DNA from: Roseovarius gahaiensis
Lineage (GTDB): Bacteria; Pseudomonadota; Alphaproteobacteria; Rhodobacterales; Rhodobacteraceae
DNA length: 64,000 bases
Assembly (NCBI RefSeq): GCF_011601345.1
Contig: NZ_JAAORB010000002.1
Span: 124,001 to 188,000 of the forward strand
Reading direction: 5' to 3'
A program made the position numbers and the translations under genes. The notes under the pieces were generated by a model that worked only from the letters and a program-made list of their open reading frames with translations, searched no databases and had not been told where the DNA came from. This document shows positions 21,512-31,737 of the stretch, piece after piece (positions within the stretch are counted from its first letter, which is position 1; the number at the start of each line of letters is the position of its first letter).

Positions 21512-22036
21512 TCAGTCTTTTTCCGGCGGCGCGCTTGGCGTTTCGATCCCACGCTGACGCAAGCGGCGTTCTTCGCGCGATGCGTCCAGCCACTGGTTTT
21601 TGTAGGCATCGGTGTAGTCATCCGAATTGCCGATACGGATCAAATTGACGCGGCCATGATTGCGGCGGGTTTCGATGTCTTCCTGACGAACCTGCTGACG
21701 AATGCCTGCGGTCGCGCCAAAGCGGTTGGCGTGGCGCACAAGCCCGCCATCCGACGCGGCCGGTGCGGTGCCTTGCATCACGGCAGGGTTGCCGCCCAAG
21801 GCTGCTGCACCGTCTTCCTTGGGGCGCGGGTCCACCAGATTGACGGCCCCCGGCGCAGGTGTCGGCAGGGTATTGAAATCGTCCGGTGATTGCAGCGGCT
21901 TGGTGGGCAGGATGGTAAATTCGTTGGGGCCGTTGCCTTTGTCCTTGATCCGCTTCAGCGCGATATCATCGTCCCGGCTGCTGCACGCGGCCAGGCCAAG
22001 ACAAAGGATCAAAAATGTGATGCGCGGCAAACCCAT
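21512..22036 (-). CDS. DUF3035-type lipoprotein
   Basis: A 174-residue lipoprotein with lipobox LAAC (Cys near residue 18) followed by a Pro/Asp-rich stretch that includes NEFTILPTKPLQSPDDFNTL, the signature of the DUF3035 family found in Rhodobacterales. The C-terminus is charged and probably helical. No function is known. It sits between lspA, whose product matures lipoproteins, and the M16 pair, a neighbourhood that recurs in this order of bacteria. Confidence 0.8.
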   Translation of the reverse strand: MGLPRITFLILCLGLAACSSRDDDIALKRIKDKGNGPNEFTILPTKPLQSPDDFNTLPTPAPGAVNLVDPRPKEDGAAALGGNPAVMQGTAPAASDGGLVRHANRFGATAGIRQQVRQEDIETRRNHGRVNLIRIGNSDDYTDAYKNQWLDASREERRLRQRGIETPSAPPEKD

Positions 22037-22088
22037 CGTCCGTCTCCTGCAATTTCGCGATCAGATGTAACGCATCCTGCGCCCGACG

Positions 22089-22562
22089 TCACGCGGCCTT
22101 TTTATCATCTGCGCTGAACACGACCATGCCGAATGCGCCGACAAAAACCGCAATATCGGCCACGTTGAACGCATAAGGATTGTTCAGCCCACAACATGAC
22201 ATGTTCAAAAAGTCCGCAACGGCACCATAGATCAGCCTGTCGATCACATTGCCAAGCGCGCCGCCAACCAAAAGGCCCGCGGCAATTTTCTGCCACAAGC
22301 CACCGGGTTCGCGGTGGACCCACCACAACACGGCACCCGAGATCACCAAGGCGACGGCAATCAACACCCAACGGGTCACCGGGCTGTCATGGCCCATAAG
22401 GCCAAAGTTGATTCCGTAATTCCACGCCATGCGCAGGTTCAGATAGGGTGGAAATACGTCGATTGCGCGGACCTGCGCCAGATTCAGGCCATGCACGATC
22501 CAGTACTTGGTCGCCTGATCGATCACGAAGGTGCACAGCCCTACCCAGAATACCAACCGCAT
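22089..22562 (-). CDS. lspA: Lipoprotein signal peptidase II
   Basis: A 157-residue inner-membrane aspartic protease with four helices that cleaves prolipoproteins at the lipidated Cys. The two catalytic Asp motifs are present: GNVIDRLIYG and FNVADIAVFVG. The ATG at 22562 is favoured over a GTG three bases upstream because AGGAG then has 6-base spacing. It follows purH by about 14 bases on the same strand and precedes the DUF3035 lipoprotein gene. Confidence 0.96.
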   Translation of the reverse strand: MRLVFWVGLCTFVIDQATKYWIVHGLNLAQVRAIDVFPPYLNLRMAWNYGINFGLMGHDSPVTRWVLIAVALVISGAVLWWVHREPGGLWQKIAAGLLVGGALGNVIDRLIYGAVADFLNMSCCGLNNPYAFNVADIAVFVGAFGMVVFSADDKKAA

Positions 22563-22576
22563 CACGTGCTCCTGTG

Positions 22577-24166
22577 TCAGTGCCGGAAATGGCGCATGCC
22601 GGTCATGACCATGGCCAGCCCGGCCTCGTCCGCGGCGGCGATCACCTCGTCATCACGCATAGACCCACCCGGTTGAATCACCGCTGTTGCCCCGGCCTCG
22701 GCCGCGGTCAGCAGGCCATCGGCAAACGGAAAGAACGCGTCAGACGCCACGACACTGCCCTGTGTCAAAGGGGCCGCAAGGCCAAGAGCATCGGCCATAT
22801 CTTGTGATTTTCGCGCGGCGATGCGGCAACTGTCAACGCGGCTCATCTGGCCGGCACCGACGCCGACGGTGGCCCCGTCTTTGACATAGACAATCGCGTT
22901 TGACTTCACGTGTTTTGCCACCCGCCATGCAAACAGCATGTCGGCCAGTTCCTGATCAGTGGGCGCGCGTTTCGTAACCACCTTGAGGTCTGACAAATCC
23001 AGCCGCCCGTTGTCCTTGTCTTGGACCAGATAGCCGCCCGAGACCTGCCGCAGCATCAGCCCCGCCTCGGCGGGGTTGGCAAGGCCCGGTGTGGTCAGCA
23101 GGCGCAGGTTTTTTTTCTTGGCAAAGATATCCTTGGCATCTTGATGCGCGCCGGGGGCGATGACGACTTCGGTGAAGATATTGCAAATTTCCTCGGCGGT
23201 TTCGCCATCAAGGGTCGAATTCAGCGCGATGATCCCGCCAAAGGCCGAGGTTCGGTCGCAATCGAAGGCGCGCATATAGGCGTCTTTCAGGGTCTCACCC
23301 CGTGCCACGCCACAGGGGTTGGCGTGCTTGATGATTGCGCAGGCCGGTCCGTCCTTGGGCAGAAATTCACTGACCAGTGCAAACGCGGCATCAGTATCGT
23401 TGATGTTGTTATAGCTCAGTTCCTTGCCCTGAAGCTGTGTGGCGGTGGCCACGCCGGGCCGGTTGCTGCCATCCAGATAGAAGGCCGCGCTTTGGTGCGG
23501 GTTCTCGCCATATCGCAGGGTCTGGGCCAGCTTGCCCGCCACCGCGCGGCGGCGCGGGGCCTTTGCATTCAGGGTGTCGGCCATCCACGTCGATACCGCC
23601 GCATCATAGGCACCGGTGCGGGCATAGGCCGTCAGCGCCAGCCGTTGGCGGAAGGCATAGGTGGTTTGGCCGTCATTGGCAGCCAATTCATCAAGCAGGG
23701 GCAGATAGTCTTCGACATCCACCACGACGTTGACAAACGCATGGTTCTTGGCCGCCGCGCGGATCATGGCCGGGCCGCCGATGTCGATATTTTCGATACA
23801 GGTGTCATAATCGGCGCCCTTGGCGACGGTGTCTTCGAACGGGTAAAGATTGACGACCAGCAGATCAATCGGCTTGATCCCGTGGGCGGTCATGGCCGCC
23901 ATGTGCTGATCGTTGTCACGCAGACCCAACAGCCCGCCATGCACCCCCGGATGCAGGGTTTTCACCCGGCCATCCATCATTTCCGGAAAGCCCGTGACAT
24001 CGGCCACATCTTTGACCAGCAGTCCGGCATCGCGCAGCGCCTTGGCGCTGCCGCCGGTCGACAGCAGTTCGACCCCACGGTCTGACAGGGCTTGGCCCAG
24101 TTCGACCAGTCCGGTTTTGTCGGAAACGGAAAGAAGTGCGCGGCGCACGGGGGCGAGATCGGTCAT
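22577..24166 (-). CDS. purH: PurH, AICAR transformylase/IMP cyclohydrolase
   Basis: A 529-residue bifunctional enzyme for the last two steps of IMP synthesis. The N-terminal MGS-like IMP cyclohydrolase domain opens with [13 protein letters not shown] and [11 protein letters not shown]. The transformylase domain holds the catalytic Lys-His pair in [11 protein letters not shown] and ends with [11 protein letters not shown] and the typical FRH terminus. Length matches the family. It lies 33 bases after the heparinase-like gene and directly upstream of lspA, so a shared leftward transcript is likely. Confidence 0.97.
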   Translation of the reverse strand: MTDLAPVRRALLSVSDKTGLVELGQALSDRGVELLSTGGSAKALRDAGLLVKDVADVTGFPEMMDGRVKTLHPGVHGGLLGLRDNDQHMAAMTAHGIKPIDLLVVNLYPFEDTVAKGADYDTCIENIDIGGPAMIRAAAKNHAFVNVVVDVEDYLPLLDELAANDGQTTYAFRQRLALTAYARTGAYDAAVSTWMADTLNAKAPRRRAVAGKLAQTLRYGENPHQSAAFYLDGSNRPGVATATQLQGKELSYNNINDTDAAFALVSEFLPKDGPACAIIKHANPCGVARGETLKDAYMRAFDCDRTSAFGGIIALNSTLDGETAEEICNIFTEVVIAPGAHQDAKDIFAKKKNLRLLTTPGLANPAEAGLMLRQVSGGYLVQDKDNGRLDLSDLKVVTKRAPTDQELADMLFAWRVAKHVKSNAIVYVKDGATVGVGAGQMSRVDSCRIAARKSQDMADALGLAAPLTQGSVVASDAFFPFADGLLTAAEAGATAVIQPGGSMRDDEVIAAADEAGLAMVMTGMRHFRH

Positions 24167-24199
24167 TGGCAGCGGATCCTAGAGTCAGTTACATTCTGT

Positions 24200-25951
24200 T
24201 CAGTCGTTGTCATAGACCGGCGCAGGCTCAACCGCGTCCTGTGTGAGGTCGCGTATCCCGATGGGGGTGTCTTGCGCCTTGGCCAATGACCACCTTGTGC
24301 GCGTCGCATACTCCATCATGCGCCCGGATAGAACGATTTGTTTGGTCGCACGCGGCTTGAGGCGGGTTTTTTCCAGATAAACACTGGATTCAAGCGATAA
24401 TTTCACCTGACCATCAGTGCGAAACACCCAGATTTCACCGCTACGCAAGGCCATCGACACGGCCGCGCCGCCCATATCAAGGCTGGCATCGACATCGGGA
24501 TGCAGGTGAAACCGCACAGCAAATCGGATGCCTTGTAACGTGACAGCGTCCATCGCCTTGTCAAAGCGGCGCTTGTCGGCCTCGCTGAGCGCCAACAGCA
24601 TGTCTTCTCCGGCGACGGCCCTGCCATCAAACGTCATGTCCAGCGTGCGCGCATGTGTCAGGCCATGGGTTTTCAGGTATCCGTCATGCCCCCCTTCAAA
24701 CCGCAGCCCGTCAGGTGCGTGGCCGATGGTTATCGGCACGTTTTGGGGGGTTTGGGTCAGCCATTCTTGACGATTGGCGCTACTGCCCAGACGGGAACTG
24801 GATTGCCCGGCCACCACAAGGGTGGAATGCGATGGCGTGGCGCGCCCTGCGCGTTGCCATTGTGCGCCAAACTGTGCGCCGCAGCCGCAATTCACGATCA
24901 GCGGGCGGCGGCCCGAGGTCAGTTCAAACGCGAGGGTTGATGCATGTGCATGGATCGAAGCACGTCCTTGGGGCGGGAGGGCCGCGTCGATGACAAGGCT
25001 GGTGCGGCCCGCGCTAAGGCGCGCGTATCCCATGGACAAACCGTCAGGTTGCTTGGTTTTGACCCCGCTATTGGCCAAGGCATGATCCAATCGGCCTTCC
25101 AGTCCGCGACCGCCGCCGTGGAATCGCGCCAGCCCGCCATCGGCGTGGCGCAGGGTGCGCAACGTGGGGGCAATCCGTTCGATTGCGGCCCAATGCGATG
25201 CGCTGGCGGCGCGGCCCGACTCGGACAGGGCGATCGAAGCCCACGTCAGAAGGGCGAAAACATCCAGCAACTCTTCGGGGTTGCGCGTTGGAATGCCGCC
25301 TGCGCTGTCAATCTGGCTGTTGCATTCGCGGGCCAAGGCACGGACCGCCGGGTCGACATGGAGTTCCATGCCCTCAAGCGACAGACCGGCATAGATAAGC
25401 CCGGTCAACGCTTCGAACCGCGGCAGCCCGGGGCGCGAGGCTTTCCACCTTCGGCCAAGGAAAATTGTTTGTTGTGCCAAGGATTTGTAGAATGCGGCAG
25501 ACGCATCGCCATCATGGCCATTGAGCAGGAACAAGGCGTGATTGATCCAACGGATCAATCGTCGCCCGGTTAAATCGGGGGTCCAGCCGGGGCCTTTGCC
25601 GCTGCCGTAGCGGTCTATCCACGTCCAGACCCAATCCTGAGCGCGTGCGCGCGCCGACAGATCGCCCGCTGCCGCCAGATCATCCAGCCAGCCAAAGCCG
25701 TGCAGATCCTCGGCAAAGGCCGTATCGGGTGCTGAAAGATCCCACATATTGGTGTTGGGATGTTGCAAAAGGTGGCCGGAAAACAAAAAGTTGCCTGCAC
25801 ATAACTGCCGCCCGCGGGCAAAGCTGCCGATGGTGCGTGGTTCGGGCTGAGAGACAAAGGCGGTCGCCGGGCGCGACCATGCCGCGCGGCGCGCGGCAAG
25901 CCGGTTCATCACGCGCGAAAGCTGCGCCGACATGGTTTCGGAATGCGACAT
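24200..25951 (-). CDS. Heparinase II/III-family protein
   Basis: A 583-residue protein with an N-terminal (alpha/alpha) toroid region (for example GWTPDLTGRRLIRWINHALFL) and a C-terminal beta-sheet region of the heparinase II/III type (HAHASTLAFELTSGRRPLIVNCG near residue 340). Family members cleave acidic polysaccharides by beta-elimination. No signal peptide is evident. AGAGG lies 8 bases before the ATG. The substrate is unknown; a role in remodelling cell-surface or capsular polysaccharide is inference. This gene typically sits beside rsmB and purH in Rhodobacterales. Confidence 0.85.
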   Translation of the reverse strand: MSHSETMSAQLSRVMNRLAARRAAWSRPATAFVSQPEPRTIGSFARGRQLCAGNFLFSGHLLQHPNTNMWDLSAPDTAFAEDLHGFGWLDDLAAAGDLSARARAQDWVWTWIDRYGSGKGPGWTPDLTGRRLIRWINHALFLLNGHDGDASAAFYKSLAQQTIFLGRRWKASRPGLPRFEALTGLIYAGLSLEGMELHVDPAVRALARECNSQIDSAGGIPTRNPEELLDVFALLTWASIALSESGRAASASHWAAIERIAPTLRTLRHADGGLARFHGGGRGLEGRLDHALANSGVKTKQPDGLSMGYARLSAGRTSLVIDAALPPQGRASIHAHASTLAFELTSGRRPLIVNCGCGAQFGAQWQRAGRATPSHSTLVVAGQSSSRLGSSANRQEWLTQTPQNVPITIGHAPDGLRFEGGHDGYLKTHGLTHARTLDMTFDGRAVAGEDMLLALSEADKRRFDKAMDAVTLQGIRFAVRFHLHPDVDASLDMGGAAVSMALRSGEIWVFRTDGQVKLSLESSVYLEKTRLKPRATKQIVLSGRMMEYATRTRWSLAKAQDTPIGIRDLTQDAVEPAPVYDND

Positions 25952-26100
25952 AGACCTGACCTCTAAGCGCTCTTTGCGGCGCTGTTGGCGGCAGTATAGA
26001 CCGCCCCGCGTGCCGAGTCACCGAAAGATTGCAGCGGGGTGGCGAACACAACGCAGGCGCTATGTGAAACGGGTGCCGATTTTGTCTACTGTCCCGGCTG

Positions 26101-27378
26101 TCAGGCGCGCAGGCAGGCGATATAGAAACCGTCCATCCCGCCCAGATCGGGCCAGTAATCGGGCCGCAGGCGCAAGCCGCCCTCTTCGGTGATCCATGCC
26201 GGATCGACGCCCGCCAGATCGGACAGGGCTGTGCGGTCAACCGACAGGCCCGGATGCCGCGCCAGCGCCTCGTCAACCTGACATTCCCCTTCGTCTGGCA
26301 AAAGCGAACAGGTGCAAAACACCAACCGCCCGCCGGGTTTAAGCAGAGTCAGCGCATGATCCAGCATTGCCGCCTGCAATTCGATCAGCGCCCCGAATTC
26401 CGATCCGTCCTTGGCATGGGGCAGGTCGGGGTGGCGACGGATGGTGCCCGTGGCGGAACAGGGCGCATCCAGCAGGATTGCGTCATAGGGCCCGCCGGAC
26501 TGTTCCAGCGCGTTACCGGTGATGCAGTTGGCCGACAGCCCGCACCGGGCAAGGTTTTCGCGGACCCGCTGCATCCGCCGCTCGGACAGGTCAAGCGCCG
26601 TGACATCCGCCCCGGCGGCGGCCAGTTGCAGGGTTTTGCCCCCCGGCGCGGCGCACATGTCCAGCACGGTTTCCCCGGGCTGGGCGGCCAAAACCCGTGC
26701 GGGCAGGGCGGCGGCGGCATCCTGAACCCACCAGTCACCTGTGTCATAGCCCGGCAATGCCGACACCTGCCCGGCATCGGACAGGCGCACCGTGCCGGTT
26801 GGCAAAAGCGTGCCGCCAAGCCGTGCCGCCAGATCGGCGGCATCGCCCTTGGCCGTCAGGTCCAGCGGCGCGCCGTTGAAATGTGCCTTTTCCATCGCGC
26901 CCACAGGGCCGGCCCCCCATGCCTGAACCAACGGATCGCGCAGCCAATCGCGCAACCGTGGCAAGCGTAGATCGTTCCACGAGCGGCCCGCGCCATCGGC
27001 CATGTTGCGCAGGACCGCGTTGACCAGCCCCTTGAGCTTGCCATAGCGTTTGTGCCCGTCGATCAACCCGACCAGATCGTTGACAACGCCATGCGCGTCT
27101 CCGCCATTGCACAGTTCGACCGTGCCGAGGCGCAGGATGTTGAACACATGCAGCGGCGGCGGTTTGCGCAGGTGGCGTTTGAGCAGACGGTCAGCGCGAT
27201 CCAAACCGCGTAGCGTATCGTTGGCCAGACGTCGCGCGCGGGCGCGGTCTGCAGGGCTCAGATGATCCAGCGCGCCCGAGGCGATAAGCTCGGACGTGAG
27301 CCGCCCTTCGCCCAGAACCTGATCGAGAAGATAGACCGCGCTGCGGCGGGCAGAGGGTTGGGGAGGGCGCTGCGACAT
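26101..27378 (-). CDS. rsmB: RsmB/NOP-family 16S rRNA m5C methyltransferase
   Basis: A 425-residue enzyme that methylates C967 of 16S rRNA (E. coli numbering). The N-terminal NusB-like domain (ARRSAVYLLDQVL onwards) is followed by a SAM-binding domain with VLDMCAAPGGKTLQLA, the catalytic loop DAPCSATGTIRRHPDL, and the second conserved Cys in FCTCSLLPDEGE. The ATG at 27378 (MSQRPPQPS) has AAGGA upstream; an earlier in-frame start at 27411 would add eleven unconserved residues. Divergent from the DUF1674 gene. Confidence 0.93.
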   Translation of the reverse strand: MSQRPPQPSARRSAVYLLDQVLGEGRLTSELIASGALDHLSPADRARARRLANDTLRGLDRADRLLKRHLRKPPPLHVFNILRLGTVELCNGGDAHGVVNDLVGLIDGHKRYGKLKGLVNAVLRNMADGAGRSWNDLRLPRLRDWLRDPLVQAWGAGPVGAMEKAHFNGAPLDLTAKGDAADLAARLGGTLLPTGTVRLSDAGQVSALPGYDTGDWWVQDAAAALPARVLAAQPGETVLDMCAAPGGKTLQLAAAGADVTALDLSERRMQRVRENLARCGLSANCITGNALEQSGGPYDAILLDAPCSATGTIRRHPDLPHAKDGSEFGALIELQAAMLDHALTLLKPGGRLVFCTCSLLPDEGECQVDEALARHPGLSVDRTALSDLAGVDPAWITEEGGLRLRPDYWPDLGGMDGFYIACLRA

Positions 27379-27445
27379 TGGTTTTCCTTGGCCTTGGGCT
27401 GGTGCGGGCATATATCAGGGGTATTGGATCAAAGGAAGCCTGACC

Positions 27446-27625
27446 ATGAGCGAGGAAAAACGCGATCTGCCGCCCGAGGCCATTCGGGCCTTGGCCGAGG
27501 CCGAGGAACGCCGCCGCGAAGCCGCAGAGCTGGCATTACCCAAAGAATTGGGTGGCCGCCGTGAGGGGCTAGAGCCTGTCCGTTATGGCGACTGGGAGAA
27601 AAAAGGGATTGCGATAGATTTCTGA
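27446..27625 (+). CDS. DUF1674 small protein (SDHAF4-like)
   Basis: A 59-residue protein, opening MSEEKRDLPPEAIRAL and ending in PVRYGDWEKKGIAIDF, the conserved C-terminus of DUF1674. In mitochondria the homologue SDHAF4/Sdh8 binds the flavoprotein subunit of succinate dehydrogenase during assembly; the same role in alphaproteobacteria is plausible but inferred. AAGGA lies 8 bases before the ATG. Divergent from rsmB across 67 bases. Confidence 0.88.
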   Translation: MSEEKRDLPPEAIRALAEAEERRREAAELALPKELGGRREGLEPVRYGDWEKKGIAIDF

Positions 27626-27674
27626 TCCAAGCGCGGCTTGTCCGGCCTGATGGCCAGCCTCGCCATGAGGTGCG

Positions 27675-28028
27675 TCAACGCAGTTGCAGGTCGGCCGATT
27701 GTCCGGCGCCGCGATCCGAGATGAAGCGCAGTGTTTCGCCCTGCACCTTGACCGCCTGACAATTTGCACCAATCGCGTAATCGCCCCAATAAAGATCGCG
27801 GCAGAAATACCCCGACCGCCAATTCCATGCGCCTGTTACGGGGCGGCCAAAGGCACGCCCGATAATGCGGCCATCGCCTGTGACGTCCAGCTTGATTCCA
27901 AATCGGGTCAGTTTGCGGCCTTCGACCAAGGATACGAATTTTTGCCGCTCGCTTACTTGCGAAAAGCCTTGGGCCTTGGCCGGGGCGGATAGGGCCAAAG
28001 ACAGGCAGAACATCATAAGAAAACGCAT
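27675..28028 (-). CDS. Small secreted hypothetical protein beside dapB
   Basis: A 117-residue protein with a clear Sec signal peptide (MRFLMMFCLSLALSAPAKAQ). The mature part has conserved-looking phrases TRFGIKLDVTGDGRIIGRAFG and WNWRSGYFCRDLYWG, with two Cys residues that could form a disulfide. I believe similar proteins occur in other Rhodobacterales and are sometimes mislabelled as dihydrodipicolinate reductase because of the neighbouring gene; nothing in the sequence suggests that enzyme. Function unknown; periplasmic location inferred. It follows dapB on the same strand after 54 bases. Confidence 0.7.
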   Translation of the reverse strand: MRFLMMFCLSLALSAPAKAQGFSQVSERQKFVSLVEGRKLTRFGIKLDVTGDGRIIGRAFGRPVTGAWNWRSGYFCRDLYWGDYAIGANCQAVKVQGETLRFISDRGAGQSADLQLR

Positions 28029-28082
28029 GGCGACTCACCCTTCGTATATACAAGGGTATTACGCGCGCATTTGCGGATTGGA

Positions 28083-28901
28083 TCAGTTGTCGCTCAACCC
28101 AAGAACATCCAGCATGTCATATTCGCCGGGTTTGCGCCCTTGCCCCCACAGTGCCGCCTTAAGCGCGCCGCGGGCAAAGACCGCCCGATCAGTGGCAACG
28201 TGGCGCAGGATCACGCGTTCGCCCGCAGCGGCGAACATCACGTCATGTTCGCCCACGATATCGCCGCCCCGAATGGCGGAAAAGCCGATATGGCCGCGTT
28301 CGCGTTTGCCGGTGATCCCGTCGCGGCCACGGTCTGACACCGCATCCAGCGACACGCCGCGCCCGTCGGCGGCGGCCTGACCCAGCATCAGCGCGGTGCC
28401 CGAGGGGGCATCGACCTTTTGGTTGTGGTGGGCCTCGATCACTTCGATGTCGTAATCTTCATCCAGTGCCGCGGCGACCTTTTTGGTCAGTTGCACCAGC
28501 AGGTTGACGCCAAGGCTCATGTTGCCGGCGCGGACGATGGTGGCGTGACGCGCGGCGGCGGTGAGTTTGGCCAGATCGGCATCGGTCATGCCGGTGGTGC
28601 CGATGACATGCACACAGCGCGCCTGCGCTGCGATGCCGGCAAATTCAACCGTTGCAGCAGGCGCGGTGAAATCAACCACCGCTTGGGCCTTGGCGAAGGC
28701 TTCTAGCGCGTCGTCGGTGACGTGAACGCCGATGGCCGCGCCGCCCATGGCTTGGCCGACATCCTGCCCGATCCAGTCGTGGCCCGGACGTTCCAGCGCG
28801 CCGACAAGGCGGGCGCGAGCGCTGTCAAGCACGGTACGGATCAGCATCTGGCCCATGCGCCCCGAGGCGCCGGTGACAACGATTCCGGGCAGGTCAGTCA
28901 T
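28083..28901 (-). CDS. dapB: 4-hydroxy-tetrahydrodipicolinate reductase
   Basis: A 272-residue NAD(P)H-dependent enzyme of lysine and meso-diaminopimelate synthesis. The Rossmann motif is [12 protein letters not shown]. The substrate-binding and catalytic signature [16 protein letters not shown] carries the His-His pair and catalytic Lys, and [10 protein letters not shown] and [14 protein letters not shown] are also typical. The frame is open to 29711, but the real start is the ATG at 28901 with GGAGA upstream; the longer part has no family similarity. Divergent from rbfA. Confidence 0.97.
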   Translation of the reverse strand: MTDLPGIVVTGASGRMGQMLIRTVLDSARARLVGALERPGHDWIGQDVGQAMGGAAIGVHVTDDALEAFAKAQAVVDFTAPAATVEFAGIAAQARCVHVIGTTGMTDADLAKLTAAARHATIVRAGNMSLGVNLLVQLTKKVAAALDEDYDIEVIEAHHNQKVDAPSGTALMLGQAAADGRGVSLDAVSDRGRDGITGKRERGHIGFSAIRGGDIVGEHDVMFAAAGERVILRHVATDRAVFARGALKAALWGQGRKPGEYDMLDVLGLSDN

Positions 28902-29066
28902 GGTCGGGGTCTCCGTCTTGTGGTTTTGGTGTTGTGTAGCGCGGTGCGGGGGGCGCGCACAATGGGCAAGCGTGGGGGGTGGCCGGGGCATATTTTCCCG
29001 CGATGAACGTCGGCCAGCCCTTGCATTCACCTTGGCAAAGGGTGGCAGAGCGATTAGATGCAGGGC

Positions 29067-29462
29067 ATGGCTAATAACAAATTTCATGATGGGCCCGGCC
29101 CCTCGCAACGGCAACTTCGGGTAGGCGAGTTGATCCGGCGGACCTTGTCCGAGGTCTTGATGCGCGGCGATATTCACGATCCTGACCTGAACCGCATGTC
29201 GGTGACGGTGGGCGAGGTGCGTGTCTCGCCCGATCTGAAGATTGCCACGGCGTATGTGCTGCCGCTGGGCGGTGATGGACAAGACGATATTGTCCCCCTG
29301 TTGGCGCGCAACAAGGGTGAATTGCGCCGGAGCATCGGCAAAAAGCTGGGGCTGAAGTTTTCGCCTGATCTGCGCTTTCGCATCGACAAGACCTTTGACC
29401 AGATGGACGAAACCCGACGGTTGTTCGACCAAGACAAAGTGCGCCGGGATGTCGAAAGCTAA
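29067..29462 (+). CDS. rbfA: 30S ribosome-binding factor RbfA
   Basis: A 131-residue KH-like protein that binds 16S rRNA during late 30S maturation. Conserved segments are [38 protein letters not shown] and [14 protein letters not shown]. The start MANNKF at 29067 matches related proteins; the in-frame ATG at 29058 would add three residues and cannot be excluded, since neither has a strong ribosome site. The 3' end overlaps the next gene by 14 bases. Confidence 0.93.
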   Translation: MANNKFHDGPGPSQRQLRVGELIRRTLSEVLMRGDIHDPDLNRMSVTVGEVRVSPDLKIATAYVLPLGGDGQDDIVPLLARNKGELRRSIGKKLGLKFSPDLRFRIDKTFDQMDETRRLFDQDKVRRDVES

Positions 29463-30207
29463 GAGCATCCTGTGCGGATTGGTGGTGCTGGGTGCGCTGT
29501 TTGCAGGGTCGGTGGCAACGGCGCTGGAATGCCGCGACGTTGCCAATGCTGGGCAGACCTTTACCGTCTGCGAGGTGGACGCCACACGCGAAGATATCCG
29601 CCTTTTTCTGACTGATCCCGAAAGCGGAACGCCGCTGGCAAGCTTTCGCAATGTCGAGGCCGCTTTGGTCCGGGATGGCAAGCGGCTGAGTTTTGGCATG
29701 AATGCTGGCATGTATCACACCGATCGCAGCCCGGTGGGCCTTTACGTCGAAGACGGGCAAGAAAGCGCGCGGCTGGTCACCTCGGCCGGACCGGGGAATT
29801 TTGGGCTGCTGCCCAACGGGGTGTTCTGTGTCCGCCAAGGCCGTGCCGATGTCATCGAAACCCTGCGGTTTGACCGCGAGGCGCCCGAGTGCCGGGATGC
29901 CACGCAGTCGGGGCCGATGCTGGTGATCGACGGGGCATTGCACCCGCGCTTTTTGCCTGACAGCGACAGCCGCTATATCCGCAACGGTGTAGGCACATCC
30001 GACGATGGCAGTCGCGTGGTGTTCGCCATATCGCAAGGCCGGGTGACCTTTCATGAATTCGGCATCTTGTTTCGTGACGTGCTGAACACGCCGCAGGCGT
30101 TGTATTTTGATGGCAATATCTCGCGCTTGTATGCGCCGGGCATCGGGCGGCATGACGGCGGGTTTCCGATGGGGCCGATCGTGGGTGTCGTGGAAAACGC
30201 CGATTGA
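29449..30207 (+). CDS. Secreted phosphodiester glycosidase-like protein (NAGPA domain)
   Basis: A 252-residue exported protein with a signal peptide ([21 protein letters not shown]). The mature part resembles the phosphodiester glycosidase/NAGPA domain: an early [20 protein letters not shown], then [23 protein letters not shown] and a final [13 protein letters not shown]. Family members remove sugar phosphodiester caps from glycans or act on cell-wall related substrates; the substrate here is unknown. The start was set inside the rbfA end (14-base overlap) because it places the signal peptide at the N-terminus. Confidence 0.82.
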   Translation: MSKAKSILCGLVVLGALFAGSVATALECRDVANAGQTFTVCEVDATREDIRLFLTDPESGTPLASFRNVEAALVRDGKRLSFGMNAGMYHTDRSPVGLYVEDGQESARLVTSAGPGNFGLLPNGVFCVRQGRADVIETLRFDREAPECRDATQSGPMLVIDGALHPRFLPDSDSRYIRNGVGTSDDGSRVVFAISQGRVTFHEFGILFRDVLNTPQALYFDGNISRLYAPGIGRHDGGFPMGPIVGVVENAD

Positions 30208-30282
30208 TCCCGCGCATACTGCCTTGGTGGAACATATCGCCCCAAGCGCTAGATCGGGGTAAATGACACAGCGGAGCATCAG

Positions 30283-31682
30283 ATGAGCATTGATCGCGAT
30301 CTGAACGCGGGGCCAGTCAGCCGCGCGTTGATCTCAGTCAGCGCGCCGATGACGCTGGGCATTCTGGGTGTTTTGTCCGTTGGGCTGGCTGATGCTTTTT
30401 TCTGGCGCGCCATAGTAATTCGGCGCTGGCTGCCATCGGGTTTATCTATCCGGTGATCGTCGCACTAGTGTCGCTGTCTATCGGTTTGGCCGCAGGCACC
30501 AACGCCGTGGTGTCGCAGGCCATCGGCAGGGGTGAGCGCGGCGCGGCGCGCTATCGCCTGACCCTGCACGCGATGGCACTGGCGGCGATGCTGTCAAGCA
30601 CGCTGTCGCTGTTGTTCTGGCTGGGGGCACCTTATTTGTTCGCGGCGATGGGGGCCAAGGGCCCGGTGCTGGAGGCTGTTCTGGGTTATGTCCCCTATTG
30701 GTGCCTCAGCTTTCCGCCGATGGTGACCGGCATGGCGCTGAACGCGGTGTTCCGCGCGGCGGGGCGCAGCGAGGTGGCCGCGACGGTGATGAGCCTGCAA
30801 GCAATTTTGAACGTGGCTCTGAACCCGATTTTCATTTTCGGATTGGGCCCGCTCCCCGATCTAGGGGCCGAGGGCGCAGGGCTTGCGACCTTTTTGGCGC
30901 GAAGTCTTGCCTTTGCAGGCTTGGTGACCTTTGCCCTATGGCGCGGGGCGATCCGGCTGGACTGTGCCCCGTTTCAGGACATCGCCAAATCCCTGCGCAG
31001 AATTGCGCGGGTTGGCATGCCTGCCGCAGTGTCAAATGCGATCAACCCGGCCGGTTTGACAGTGGTGACGGCAGCTGTGGCCGTCATCGGAGATACTGCG
31101 GTGGCCGGGTTCGGGGCGGCGGCACGGGTGCAATCGCTACTTTTCGTCCCAATGCTGGCGCTGTCATCGGGTATCGGCCCGGTGGTGGGACAAGCATGGG
31201 GCGCGGGCAACCGAGCGCGTGCGCGCGACGCGCTGCGACTGAGCTTTGGGTTGTGTCTTGGCTATGGTTTAGTTGTGGCGCTTGGCATGGTTGTGCTGGC
31301 GGAACCGATTGCGCGGGTGATGACTGCAGAAGAGGGCGCAATGGCCTATACCGCCGATTACCTGAGGGTCGTTGCGTGGGGCTTTTTTGGCTACGGCATG
31401 TTGGTGACGGCCAACGCGGCGATGAATGCCCGCGACCGCGCGCTTTGGTCGATGGGGCTAAGCACGCTGCGCATTGCGGTGGTGTTCATTCCACTGGCGT
31501 GGGCCGGAGTTTTGCTGCTGGGCTATGGCGGCATTCTGGCGGCGACAGTTATGGCCAATCTGGCCGGCGCATGGGGCGCGCTGGTGGCGGCTCGCGCGGT
31601 TGGTCTTTTGCGTCTGAACTGGGTTGTCGTGCGCTTGCCCGCGCTACGGCTAATGCGGGCGCTGCCCCGGATGCCGAATTGA
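30283..31682 (+). pseudogene. MATE-family efflux transporter with a one-base frameshift
   Basis: The ATG at 30283 starts MSIDRDLNAGPVSRAL and runs in frame through GVLSVGLADAFF. After the T run at 30396-30401 the frame is wrong and stops within about 60 bases. In the other frame the protein continues LARHSNSALAAIGFIYPVIV and then a full MATE body to 31682. Adding one T restores a protein of about 466 residues, the normal MATE length (twelve helices, drug or cation/multidrug antiport). The site is also a T TTT TTC heptamer, where a -1 ribosomal slip would give the same product. So this is a recent pseudogene, a sequence error or, less likely, a frameshifted gene. The two-part reading is directly visible. 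Confidence 0.85.
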
Positions 31683-31737
31683 CAGTGTGCAGGGCTTGGG
31701 CTACGCCGCCGCCTTCATCGGGCAAAAGGGCAAGACC

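Noticed and set aside
28902-29711. N-terminal extension of dapB up to 29711
   Set aside because: It runs antisense to rbfA and is unlike any reductase; dapB has a good start and ribosome site at 28901.
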